Source: Oscheius dolichura
Lineage: Eukaryota > Nematoda > Chromadorea > Rhabditida > Rhabditidae
Assembly: GCA_932521035.1 (NCBI GenBank)
Contig: OW051495.1
Span: 4,836,001 to 4,900,000 of the forward strand
Direction: 5' to 3'
DNA length: 64,000 nucleotides
The notes under the pieces were generated by a model. That model was not told the DNA's origin and ran no database searches. It saw only the letters and a list, made by a program, of their open reading frames with translations. The position numbers were made by a program, and so were the translations under genes. Position 1 is the stretch's first letter; each line of letters opens with the position of its first letter. Positions 28,199-39,639 of this stretch are shown piece by piece.

Positions 28199-29361
28199 CT
28201 AGAAAGACGGCATCCTATCGTTGAATTCAAAATTAGTAGATGCACTACGCCTAGAAGAAAAGTAAGATGAATATCACCATCGTACCTCATTTTTTTGACA
28301 AACATGCTGGAACCTGCGATAGGGGACAGCTTGCCTCCGTTTCTAACAAAATATTTTATTACCGTAATTACCTACTGAAATATGTCCGGGGTAATTCGCT
28401 GAAGTGACGAGGTATGTGATATTGGTTCCATCGGCTGAAAAGAAATTAAAGCGATTGTTTAAAAAAATACACTAGTTCCTGGAATTGGTGTGCTTGTTAA
28501 AAATCCGCTAGCGTTGAAAGAAAAATCAGCATTGGAGTTCAGGGAGTCAACCCCAGAATCAGAACTGCCACGGATCACACTAGGTGCAATATTCAAACCA
28601 GCAAGTTGTTTTTCTTTATCTCTTAATCTATAAAGAAGCGTATGCTCGTTATTTCTATTAGTTTACCTTGCTTCAACTTGCTTATAACGCTGACTTAATG
28701 CATGGTACTGCTGTTTACATGCTCGAGTCTCCAGCATGAGGTTCTGCTTCTCTAAGTGCAATTTCCTGAAAAGAACAGTAGCAGTAAATATACATGTAAT
28801 TCACTTCGCTGCTTCCTGCATTTTTTTAATCTGATTTCCACTGCTCTCGGCAAATTTTTGAATGCGTAAAGATCTTTCCTGATGATATTTGTTCAACCTT
28901 TGGCGATTTGATGATTGGAAATCAAGCACTTTCTTTAATTGTTGCATACATTGTGTAGCTATATCATGCGGATTACGAAAATACATCTAAACCTTAGCAT
29001 AATGAAGGAACAAAAAATATGTGCACAATGTACATAAGAACTGGCAATACCTTTATATCGGGATTCATATTTTTATCAACCGTCACGACCTTAGTTTGTA
29101 TTCGACACACAGGACAAAGACTGATCGGAGCATTTAGTTCTGAAAATAGTAGAGATACCAATGCGATCTAGAGTAATCAAGTAAAAACAAAAATAAACGT
29201 CAACCTCATTGAAATAACCTACCTTGATTGATACCACATTTCCCGCACAACAAATGCCCACAGCTAGAAAAAAAGAGTTGCCCCATATTAGCCAGAGATT
29301 TGTAGCAACTATTGCAGTGAATCCAATCCGTTGAGCCCGGATTATTAGGGGTGAGAGACAT
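28199..29361 (-). CDS. RNF212/ZHP-3-type RING E3 (SUMO) ligase of meiosis
   Basis: Start MSLTPNNPGSTDWIHCNSCY at 29361. The N-terminal RING pattern is short and atypical: WIHCNSCY, FFSSCGHLLCGKCG, then LCPVCRIQTKVVTVDK after an intron near 29225-29145. This Cys/His order (HCNxC ... SCGHLxCxxC ... CxxC) is the ZIP3/ZHP-3/RNF212 signature. A coiled coil follows (about 28960-28640: IQKFAESSGNQIKKMQEAAK, LSQRYKQVEARLRDKEKQLA). A Ser/Pro-rich tail comes next (SSDSGVDSLNSNADFSFNAS). The last exons end MRRSASTNFEFNDRMPSF (stop 28199-28201). Family members mark crossover sites on the synaptonemal complex. RING, coiled coil and Ser-rich tail are all in the usual order, so identification is strong at family level. 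Confidence 0.85.
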
Positions 29362-29500
29362 TCTAAAAACATGTGCAATAGTATTAAAACCCAATAATAT
29401 ATACTCAGATTAGACAGATTCAAGAAATTAATAATATACTAGAACATTTAATCCTCACATCTAAGTTAATAAAAGATAAATAGAGATCGGTGTACTCAAT

Positions 29501-30634
29501 CTACATGAGTTTTTGAGGATTACGCAAAAATTCATCCATTATTTTCAGCTGTTCAGCTCCGTCCACTCGCAAAAGCGCACTTCGAACCTAGAAAAAAAAA
29601 CCCTAGACTTATGACGTTAACATACCATGTCATTGGTAATAATTCTGGTGAGAGATTGAATAAATTCTGATTCACTAACAACCAGCTCCTTTTCCGGTCC
29701 CTTTTGCATATTGCTGGAACTCTTCATTTTGTCAGATCCGGTTTGCGACAGAACACTTCTCTCAGCATTGTGTTTTGAATCTTGCTGTGTTTCTTGCCTA
29801 GCCATGGGTTTTTGTGGTTCAACTGCTTTCTGAGCATGTCGTCTAAGAACATAAGCATGTGCCGTCATCTAAATATAATAAGTGTCGCAAAAAGGTCGAA
29901 ACGTACCATATCTTCTGCAGCAACGTCCCATTCACCATTACCAAATTCAGCAACGTCCAGTAATTGTTCTTTCTCAAAATTACTGGCTAGCCACAGTGTA
30001 CCGAGAGCTTTCATTACTTTCAAGATCTTTAAATCTCTTTCCTCATGATGTTGTAGAAGAGCAAAGCTAAGCTCAATTAATTGGGCAGTGGAAAACTTAC
30101 TTGCAAATTTCCACATTATAAAGAATCCCTGGTTTCATTCGCTCGCTAATCTTTTTATGCAAGAAAATGATCTGAATATGCAAATTTTATTCTTACTAAT
30201 ACAAAAACTGACACCAAAATCAGTTGAGAGTCCTACGTACTTTTTATACTTTTGTACACCTGGACTAACGTTTTCAGATAGAAAATATTCGTCTTCCGCT
30301 TTCAAAATTTTGGTAACAAGCTAAACGAAAACTATTTAACTGCAGAACTAAGCTATACTTTGAACAGATTGTTCTCTCCAGGACGTTTTATGCGGTCTAC
30401 TGTTATAGGAGCAGCAGCAAGTTGCAATTTACCGCCAACGGTCTCCACCCACTGTCCAGGCTGAACCAACTTTTAGCAATGACCAAGACGATAACAAACC
30501 TCCAACTTAAGGCGACTTTGTAGACGTACCATGTTCTTCCCTAGCTCATCATACCATACATCATAGTAGTTGGTTTCATTTTCCACTGCTCGCATAACTA
30601 TGCCGATTTTATCTAATGGCAGACTACCTGACAT
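29501..30634 (-). CDS. Unrecognised conserved-looking protein
   Basis: I do not recognise this gene. Start MSGSLPLDKIGIVMRAVENE at 30634. Exons continue with YYDVWYDELGKNMVQPGQWV, an ENNLFKLVTKIL segment (about 30360), and a helical exon FSTAQLIELSFALLQHHEER with LKILKVMKALGTLWLASNF (30100-29930). A Gln/Lys/Ser-rich linker follows (29868-29700), then SEFIQSLTRIITNDM and a final MDEFLRNPQKLM (stop 29501-29503). Introns are 40-60 nt. The predicted protein, about 300 residues, is soluble, has no signal peptide, and looks like helical domains joined by a disordered linker. It starts about 1.1 kb upstream of, and on the same strand as, the RNF212-like gene. Confidence 0.6.
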
Positions 30635-30988
30635 CTGAAACGTGATTTATACTGAGCAATAAAGAGGCTGTCATATCTAACAGGGAAAATTTATTAGATG
30701 AATACAAAACATTCAAAACAGTTAGAAACACGGAATACTTCAAAAGGAAGCATCCACCAAAGCTGGAATTTCTCAACGAGGGGGGTGCCTTTGGCCAAAC
30801 CAATTGGTGGGTGCTTGAGGAGCCGCCATTTCAAGTATTTTTAAAATTTTGCCGTTGCCGCGGATGATCGCACTTTCATTTTTTTCAGGATATTTTTACT
30901 ACTTTCCTCTTGGGCTTCCTTTCGTACAACCCATATACTAGACTCTATTCTCTTACCTTGTTTGTGTATACTTGTATTGAAGGTGGAA

Positions 30989-33116
30989 ATGAGAAGACAA
31001 GCAGAAGATACCATATCCCGTCAAAGTAGCATTGAATTTGCTGATGCCGTAGTGGATGACACTTTTTTTGCTACAAGTGGTCATAAATATGGATATGACA
31101 CTGAAATAGTAGTTTTGTAATAAGTGCTTAAGTTTTTCTTTGCTTTTAGGCAGTTCCACAGCAAGGAATCATTAGCAGGGTATTGCAATTTTACACGGAT
31201 AAATCATTACTAAAAAGAATTCATCAGCATCAATTAGACGATCTAAAGATATACATAGCTCAGAAGTTATTCAAGGTAAGCTCTTTCCGTAACAATGCTA
31301 CCGTCAAATTTGAGATTGATGGTATATTGTGCAATGAAGAAACTCGTATGGCCATTATACATATGGCCGTCTCAAGACATAAAGCAATAACGGAGGAAAA
31401 TGTTCTGGAAAATAAATATGGGTAAGGAATTTCTTCACATACAAGCTGCTTACAGTAGAGAGATGGCCAACTGGCTACAGGAACGTCTTATACCATCTAT
31501 TGTTGACTGTTCATCCATTATACGAGCTACAACTAAGGAATTTTCGCGATTGAAGCAAGTTTGTTTACTATTTCGCCGAGTTTCTTTTATCCACACTTGC
31601 AGGTGGATCCTTTGTGTAATTGGTATTATCAATCAGCGGAAACATCTACTCAAGTAGCTAGTCGTATTGCTCGTTTTGCTGAGCAAATGACCAGGCGTGT
31701 GAAGTGGTCCTTCCTTGTGGAACCCGGAAAATTCAGTTGTCACTTATCGGTATTGGAAGTTGAAGCATAATTATATGGGCTTCAGGAATTTTTAAGCGAA
31801 TTTCATAGACTAACGTTAATTTCTCAAAATGAACTAGCTGCCGATGAATTAGCAAAGAGCGCTTTCAATGCCAACTATCTGGCTAAAGCCCGCAACAAAA
31901 GTAAATCTACTTGTAATTCTAAGCATAGCTGATTCCAGCTTTTCCGTGTTTGGATAGTACACGTGTGTGTTTAAATGATTGTGTCGATGCTCGGATTCCA
32001 CGCAATCAAGTTGTTGGAGCAATCTTCAATAATTCAGAGCAGCAGACGGATAAAAAGGATGATGATTTATAGTGTGATTTTCTTTGTGCATATAATATCA
32101 TTCTAGCGGCACATCTGATTTCATTCATGCCAATTATGTTCGAGGTGGACCTTTGTTGAATAGTTTTATATTGACACAAGCACCAATGATGGAAACTCAT
32201 TACGACTTTTGGAGGATGGTTTGTTAGCTAGATCTCTTTTTAAAAGTAATGTTTCCGGTCTTCCAAGAAAAATCACGGCTGATTGTGATGCTTTGCGGAG
32301 CTGTTGAGCTCGAATCTCTAGGACCTCTTGATCAATCCCGCCTTTCGGGACTCTGTTCATATTATTGGCCCCGGTGCGTTGCTAATTAACTTATACTTTA
32401 TAATCTAATTGACAGTACTGAAGGGCAAAGCATGCTGTTCGGTGATCTGTTAGTACGCAATCTTCGAGTAGATGCTGCTGCTGATCCTGTATTCACCATA
32501 ACCCATATGGTAACACTTGTTTTCTCGATCTACATAGATCTTGCTGTATAGGAAATCTCGAAAGAAGGTGGTGACAGCTTCTTACTAGAACATTGGCAGT
32601 TCGATTGGCAGTTCATGGGTGACGTACACTGGCCTTTCCGTGTTTTGCGAAGGTCTAGTCTAAATCAAATTGTGACCATATTACCTCATTCCAGAGCTCG
32701 CCTTTCTCCTTTTCCTACTATAGTTCATTGTCTCGACGGTTGTGGTAAGAGCGGAACTTTGGTAGCTATTGAAACAGCCTTGATGCATTTTTTACGTGGT
32801 AATAGCTCTGTCTATTGATTATATTGTGTAGGTACACCGATGGATGACTATACCGTACTGCTGTCTTCTTTGTTTATTCGTATGCAAAGAGCTAAAGCAG
32901 TAGCCACTCCTATGCAATACCTTTTTATATACCGGTGTATACTTCATAACATATCGCCCTATGTTACTTCCATGTATCAAAGGCTATCATTAGGTTAGTT
33001 ATCTCGATTAATTTACAGATAGCAAACGTTTAGGGTTAAGTTCCAATACAATCGGCTTTATCAGCAAATACGAGGACATGCTCAAATCGCAAACCTATAC
33101 TACACTTTCATGTTAA
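30989..33116 (+). CDS. Protein tyrosine phosphatase-like protein, likely catalytically dead
   Basis: The classical PTP fold is recognisable. [20 protein letters not shown] (about 32125-32190) corresponds to the substrate-recognition region 'YINAsyv..yIatQgP'. [20 protein letters not shown] is the 'FWrMvWe' motif, and a YWP motif lies near 32365. The active-site region [18 protein letters not shown] (about 32715-32775) replaces the P-loop arginine by lysine (HCxxGxxRSG becomes [10 protein letters not shown]). The WPD acid loop reads HWPF, so the general-acid aspartate is absent. The Q-loop near 32910-32925 reads [12 protein letters not shown] where 'P.QY.F' is expected. An N-terminal extension of about 330 residues has no recognised domain. 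The start is uncertain; 30989 gives [14 protein letters not shown]. Stop TAA at 33114-33116. Nematodes carry many such pseudophosphatases. Confidence 0.8.
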
Positions 33117-34595
33117 ATGGACGTATATACTATAATTTCTAACAATTTGTGAGTAATTTTTACATTGTAATGTTTTAGCCCTTTTTAAATAATAAATTAA
33201 TATCTAACTCTAATCGTCCTTTTGGTAGTTTGGTGTTAGAATTATTCAAATCTCCCATTGGGTAAAGTAAATAGCGTTTCATATAAGGTGACTATTTTAA
33301 TTCTATTATACAGCGAGGCACCCGTGCGGCCATCACAAAAAAATGGATAACGAGAGATCTGATTTACTCGATCAGGCCACATTGAGCATACGATGAGGTG
33401 ATATCTGGTACTCGAGATGCTTTATCCCAAAGTTCCGCCTGCAGCCATTAGTTTACATGTCGTATATCTGAAATATTCTATCTGTGGCCGACATGCTTGC
33501 AACTCACTTCCTAAGAGCATGCTCGTATGCCTTCCACAATCGTGCCGCCTTGAATCGAATAGACGTTAACATCTTGACGACGTCATCGTGGAACACTAGG
33601 TTTACGTTTATCCGTTGTCAATATGGAGATCTTTTGGCGCGGCTAATTTCATTTTTCAAGTCGCCAGCATGCTAATAAAATGTACGGCCCACTATAATAG
33701 CTACTAATTTGCCTAATTAGCAATTGTGGAATAGCGTGGGAAGACGGACCTTACGAAAGTGGATATATAAACGAGCATTTTATTATCTTAGGTGTCGCCA
33801 AAATGTACAGCTATCTCATCTTCTGGTTGCATTATTTTATATTCGAAGGGAGTGAGGGAGTCTCCGATTATATGTAAGTACATGTACAGTACATAAGTAG
33901 AGGTGGAATGAACCATGATTATTTTTTTGGCGAAAACGAAATTAGCTGTTCGACTAAAACACGTGTGCATTCTGCTAGCCAAAAGATCAAAGAAAGTGAA
34001 ATCAGTCTTCACATGATAAAATGATCAGGTTATTTATCAGACGCTGTGTTCTGACGTTTTCATCAAGAGCAAAGTCTGGTTCTTGGGAAAAGTGTACAGA
34101 ACCTCTACTTTGTTGACTCCATTAATTAAATCCCAAGTAAACCAAAACACGACCCAATGTTCAGGGAAAGTGTATCCTGGAAAACCTTCTGTACATTGCA
34201 GGCGTGGTCATATTGGCAGCTTTCAAAACAATCTATTCCTCTCAAAATATGCTGATGTCAGCGTTGGGAATGTTACCAGATTCTCCTATTTCCGTAGGTC
34301 TCTCTCCAGAAAACTCATAAATTCGGAATAGACGTGGGAGGCGGTGCAACCCTGATTACAGAGGGGGTTCATGCAAATTCCAAAATTCGCAAATCTTCGT
34401 GTTTTTGACTTAGATTGGTTTGCAGTCTGCTTCCGGCGAAATATGGAGGCCAAGAAGTGCACCGGACCGGATCTTTGGCTGTTAGGCGGGGATTGGGAGG
34501 GATTGTTCGGATCACTTTAGAGTTTCGAATTAAAAGCAGAGACTGGCGTAAACAGGCACGGATTAGGGCAAATGGCGGCCGTCGTCACAGAATTT
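33117..34595. other. Spacer, no gene seen
   Basis: AT-rich to about 34.3 kb, then GC-rich. An AATAAA on the plus strand at 33190-33195 fits the 3' end of the PTP-like gene. Open stretches here (33484-33675, 34083-34331) have no domain and poor codon structure. The last few hundred bases may contain further exons of the small secreted gene that follows on the minus strand, but no convincing join was found. Confidence 0.4.
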
Positions 34596-34843
34596 TTACG
34601 TTTCTCGGCAGAAGAGGAACGTACTTTTGCCTTCTACTCTGGCGAGGATTGAGTTCAGTGGATGGGGTCCACAGACGGCTTGGATTTCTGCCTTGGAGTT
34701 GGCCTGATCGTTCACCATCTCGGAGAGGTCAAGATTGCCGTTGTTCACCTGGGAGACAGTCACCGGAGAGGGAGAGACCGTACCTGGGCTAGGAGACATG
34801 GGACAGAAACGAAGAACAGCAGTCGGAGGAGACAGAAGAGCAT
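34596..34843 (-). CDS. Small secreted peptide precursor, unrecognised
   Basis: The start at 34843 gives a textbook signal peptide, MLFCLLRLLFFVSVPCLLAQ. A 35-nt intron (about 34783-34749) then joins in frame to VNNGNLDLSEMVNDQANSKA and AVCGPHPLNSILARVEGK, ending at a stop (34596-34598) if read through. A GTACGT at about 34623-34618 could instead be a donor to a further exon, so the C-terminus is open. The secreted product would be about 50 residues with a single visible cysteine after cleavage (the two others lie in the signal peptide). No neuropeptide repeat or amidation pattern is seen. Function unknown. Confidence 0.45.
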
Positions 34844-35102
34844 CGGCCGGCGCGACGAAGGCGCTGCGAATATTACGTGACTCCGCCCTCGGACCCTCCC
34901 ACAGACCACGTTCACGGTCTTTTTTTGACTGTTGAACTGACTCGAATCAGAGACCAGCCGGATACATTCCCAAAGACCATTGTACGGCCCGGTCAAAGGA
35001 GACACCTCTCCCAATTTGGAGACGACTTTTAGGGGGAATTGTTCTGTTCCTCCCAGGACCCCTTGTCTTACTGGAATAGCTGCGAGTATCGATATTTATT
35101 GG

Positions 35103-37262
35103 TCAGAAAGACATGGAGAGGTTGGGAACGGCCCCGAAGAGACTGAAGGTGGCGCCGCAGAGGAAGCAGGAGAAGACGACGAGGCAGAATCGGTCGACGA
35201 CCATGGCCGACCACTTCCAGTCGTCCTCGGCCAGTTTGCACTGTTCTTTCTCCTCGAACGAGGCCCGTATCCCCTGCAAATGGATGTCATACGGCCCATG
35301 TTAAAATAGGTTCTCTTCATTATTCCGCCCCCAGTCTCCTTGGAATTGCTCTCAAATGCCCATAAAATTGCCTACCAGGAGGTTCGTGTGGATCTGTTGC
35401 AAGACGAGGAGCTGGGCGATCATACCGGGGGCCACCTGTCAAACAGAGGGTCATCTCTCGGCTCCCGGTGGCATACTTTGTTGTTTTTGAGGGAGTGCTG
35501 CCCGGCCCTTTGGCTGCCGTGTCTCCAGAGGTGGTGGCGGGTGTCGCCCGTGAGAAGGAGTTCCTCCTCCTCGTCTTCCTCCTCGTTGATTCGACTTACC
35601 CTGCAAATGGTCCGTGATCACCCGAGGCAAAGGGAGACAGGAAGACGTCACCGTCGTCGTCATCTGGCTGATCTCGACCAATAAAAGTACAGCAAAGATC
35701 CCCTTTGTTTACTTTTAAAATGTCATCATAGAAGTGCTTTTTCTAAATGTTCGAGCACTCCCCAATCCGTCTGACTCTTCGCTGATCCCGTCTCAGGTGA
35801 CGACGAGGAGGAGGAGATCTCACCGCGGCGAATTCGGGGTCGAGTCGACCAGGATGCTGGCCAGCAGAGACTTCGTACACACGTCACTCCTCTCCGGCTC
35901 CTCTTCCTGCAACTTGTACATCCTCCCCCAGTGGGCGACGTAGCCGGGTCGTCTCATACAAAGTAGCCAGGGCAGCCAATTGAGCATGATTATACGGAAC
36001 TGGAAGGGCATGGCCGGGCAGACGGCACAGACCTACGAGGTAGCTCATCTCGTGAGTGGCGGCCCCCCGATTGTGGAAATTGAGGGCCATGGCGGTGGCC
36101 GTGACACAGACGGCACACGTGAACATGCAGACGGCGAAGAAGGCGCCGAGGAACGGCACGGCCTCCGACGTCGGTGGCGACATCTCGGCCACGTAGTTTT
36201 GGAAGATGCAGATGGACAGCATTATGGTTATCTCTGGAAGGACGGTGCTGGAGAGGAGAAGGACGACAACTCACGGAGGGACATCTTCTCTCCAGCGTCC
36301 GGGGGCAGGGTGAAGCCGATCAAGGTGAGCAGAGTGATGAGGATACACGGCAAGATGAGGTTGAACGCTGTAGGGGGCCTATAGGGACGGGGGGACACTT
36401 ACCGTAGTAGAGGACCCGGCGGCGGATGATAAAAGTGAAGACGACGTCATAGTACGGCTCAGGACAACACTGAAGAGTTAATTATTATTATTGCGCTCTG
36501 TGCTGATCACTGAGACCCGAGCTGGATTACCTGGTAATATTGGATGTTGCGGGTGGAGGAGGTGGCTGCAAAAGAGAGGGTCGGGGGCAGGGGAGGGGGA
36601 CCCACAGACTAGGTGCCACTCGCCGTTGGCCATGTAGTTCGAGATGTCCAGCCCGTTCTCGTCTATCTGCAGTTCCAGCTTCGTCCCGTCGTATGTCCAC
36701 GAGCCGAACTGAAAACTATCCCGTCTCCCTCTCTCCTGTTCAAATCTGACCTTCATAAAACATTCCTGAACATCAAAGGGGAACCAGACGACTTCGATCT
36801 TACAGGAGAGACGGAACAGCCCGGGAGGGATCCAGTTGGTCGTCCCGTCGGGGTAGACGAGCACATTCGAGGCGAAGGTCGAGTCGAACTGCCGGTCCGC
36901 GCTGTTGTACATCAAGACGTCCGGCGTCCACAGCTGGCTCTTCCTAGGAATAGGCATTGTCCGAGAAAGGACCTCTACTTGAAGCGAAGGTCTGTGACAC
37001 CGCCGTGCTCGGCCGACTTCCACACCAGGGAGTAGTCGTGCCAGGTCAACTTCAGCCAGGCATTCACATCCACTACCTGGTTCTTCTCGTCTACGTCGAC
37101 TATCTGCTGGAGGACGAGGCCCATCCGGACGATGACGGGCTCCGAGGCGTTGGCCACTGGCCTCTCCAAGGGCTCGTAGTCTTCGAGCAGCTGGCCATAG
37201 AGGTTGGCTTCTTCCGGGGAACACAACACCGCCGATGCCGTGAGCAAAAGGAGAAAACTCAT
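35103..37262 (-). CDS. Nicotinic acetylcholine receptor alpha-type subunit (ACR/alpha7-like)
   Basis: Pentameric ligand-gated cation channel subunit. The signal peptide [14 protein letters not shown] at 37262 is followed by the ligand-binding domain: [32 protein letters not shown], then the Cys-loop [15 protein letters not shown] with 13 residues between cysteines. FGSWTYDG comes next, and the loop C vicinal pair is in [14 protein letters not shown], which marks an alpha subunit. TM1 contains [34 protein letters not shown] leads into TM2, whose codon split by an intron at about 36276-36236 restores SLQITIMLSI. TM3 follows, then a loop with [16 protein letters not shown]. The end is [19 protein letters not shown] with TM4 and a stop at 35103-35105. 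About nine introns of 36-50 nt. Alpha7/ACR-16-like by overall pattern. The partner composition is not readable. Confidence 0.9.
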
Positions 37263-37535
37263 TTGTCGGGCATCTTCTTCTCAATAAAGAAAGAGGAGAA
37301 TAGAATCGATAATTTCAAGGAGTGGCGGAGGATGACAACGAATTGACAAGAAATCTGCGGGCGGGATAAAGACGGTCTGTTGACAGAGCAATCAAGGCGA
37401 AGCTGGACGAGGAGAACGGGAGACGGACAGAGAGAAAGAAAGATACAAGTTTATTGGAAGAGAAAGAACACGCATTGGAGGAATAGAAATAGCTGTACAT
37501 GTAGAAAAGTACCGGGAATGCGGGGAGCGGGAAGA

Positions 37536-39357
37536 TCAGTGGCGGGCACGGCCATTCAAGGGAGGACGGAACCTGAAAAAGAGAGATTGGACTGGAGAAC
37601 GGACACGGAATGACTTCTCTCGGGTGAGGATGGTCCGGATGGCCGCGTAGAGATCTTTTTCGACGAAGTCTGGCTGGGTGAGGGCGGCCTGCTCGCCTGG
37701 GGAAAGGTTCTCCTGCACAAGAAGATTTGAAACCGGGTTCACAGTGGCATTTATCCGGCATCCCTCTGAATGGACAAATTGAGGGAAAATAGAAGATCGT
37801 ACCATAATATACGCCTGTCTCGACCAAAACTGCGATGCATCTGTCAACGACGTGGCGAGTCCGCACCTCTGGGGGGTCGGTCTCCTCGAAGAGATCCAGG
37901 TCGATCTGGTCGAAGCGGCCCTTCCCGCCGTGGCGGAGGTACCGGTCGAAGAGCTTGGCCCCGAGGACGTCGGAAAGGAGATTGTCACTGAAACGGAGGA
38001 GTGGAAGGAAAAGGGCAGAAGACCCTACCCGATGACATACATGGTCTTTATGGAGTCGATTCCCATCGCGTGGGCTTGCTGCTGGATGACGTGGGCGGCG
38101 TGGAGATAGCTGATCTGTATGGAGGTTATTATATCCGATCCTAATATTAGGAGGATCTGTTTGTCTATCGACCGATCAAATGGGATAGAGAAGCAGAAAG
38201 ATTTGACCGTCAAATTTTTAATCCCAACCCCGAAAAAGAGGCATACTGGTACCCAGACAAAAGAGGCCCACCTCTGTCGGTTTGCCTAGAACGGCCTCGT
38301 AGTGGAGGTGCCTGCCGGTCAGCGTATGAAAAAAGCTCTCAAGGCAATGGAGGAAAGCTCCGTGGCCGATTCTGAAAGGAGGAAAAATAGCGGAAGAGAG
38401 AGGAGTTCTACCGGGGGAGAGGGGTGTTGTCGGTCATGTACACCCAGTCGACATTGCAAGCGATCACGGGCATCTGCTTGACGGTGAAATCTGCTCCACG
38501 GCGAAAGTCTTTCATGGCTGAACAGACCGTAACTAGGAGGACACGAAGTAGAACGAACCTCCACTGGTGAGGAGACAATCCATGAGGAGTTGAAGAGACG
38601 ATTCCCAATTAAGCGGTTCTCCCAACAAAACTATGGCTGAAGACGAGTTCTAATACAAACGGACGAGGGACAGACCTTCGATGGGCTTGAAGTTCTCCCT
38701 GAGGGCGGCCGACTCCTTCTCCGAGACGTGTGCTCGGCCGAAGTCAACGCAATCCAGGTGAGGAAACATCGCACGAAGTTCTTGAATGGTAGTGACGTGT
38801 TTGAAACCCAATCTGGAGAAAAAAATAGAAAAGAAAGGGACGGAGAACCTACGCTCTGGCAATGTGCCCGCATTGTTTTTGGCCGACGACGAGCACGTGG
38901 CGGTGGTGGAGGTCGTGGAACATCCGCAGCGGACTGTGGGCCATTATCACCTTCTTCTGGGGGATCTGAAGACGACAATAGAAGAGATTTCAAAGGGGAG
39001 CAACCTCGAATCCCAACAGTTCGGACAGTTTCATAGCCTTGTCTTTACGCATAGAATTGGTTCCATTTGTGAGGAAAACCTGGAAAAGAAAGAAAAAAAA
39101 ATTGAATAAGAGAGGAAAGAACATACGCAGGGCACGTGGAAGGCGTCGTTGCGGTCGGTGAGGAGACCGAAGGCCTCTTTGACCCGGGGGAGGATGGCTC
39201 GGCCACGCTGGAGGACGCCGTCGATGTCCAAGACAATGCCGAAGGAGTGCTGAAGAAGGAAATAAGAGAGAGGAGGAGAGGGAGGACTCACAGCGAAGAG
39301 AGACGCCCGTCTGCTCGATATGTGGGCCCAGGGCAACCTCATAGTGACTGACTTCAT
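37536..39357 (-). CDS. HAD-superfamily hydrolase, HDHD5/CECR5-like
   Basis: Start MKSVTMRLPWAHISSRRASL at 39357, consistent with a possible mitochondrial presequence. After a short intron comes the HAD motif I, FGIVLDIDGVLQRG (catalytic Asp in DIDG). FLTNGTNSMRKDKA is motif II (Thr/Asn), then LGFKHVTTIQELRAMFPHLD. A substrate-cap segment follows with VIACNVDWVYMTDNTPL and, after another intron, a GKP motif (about 38290-38270: VLGKPTE on the minus strand). Motif III/IV is VIGDNLLSDVLGAKLFDRYL-like (about 38035-37930). The C-terminus is RCIAVLVETGVY, later ending with NGRARH (stop 37536-37538). The order and spacing match human HDHD5 (CECR5), a mitochondrial-type member of the NagD/p-nitrophenyl phosphatase branch. 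Substrate unknown. About eight small introns. Confidence 0.85.
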
Positions 39358-39639
39358 TTGACCAGCAAATGTCGGGGACTAGACTGTCGACACGGACATG
39401 TTCAGACAAATTCAAAAGACCCGCTTTACAGATATGTGGACATCTGGAAGAAGAGCCGTAAAAGAGCGGGGCGCGACAGAGCAAAGATAACGACTGGAAG
39501 ACCGCGCGAAAACAAGACCGTGGCCGCGAGAAAAAAAAAAGAAATTTATCAGAGAAACACCCGTGGGAGAGGTGTGTGGGAGGGAGACTGAGATGGGCAG
39601 GGGGATATCACAAAGAGGATAAGAGATCGGGGCCGGCCA

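Noticed and set aside
36236-36300. Glutamate at M2 position 4' of the nicotinic receptor, suggesting odd ion selectivity.
   Set aside because: The codon is split by an intron; correct joining gives glutamine, so the apparent Glu was an artefact of unspliced reading.
36478-37284. 268-codon minus-strand ORF across the receptor gene.
   Set aside because: It only reads through introns of the nicotinic receptor; correct splicing explains the conserved parts.
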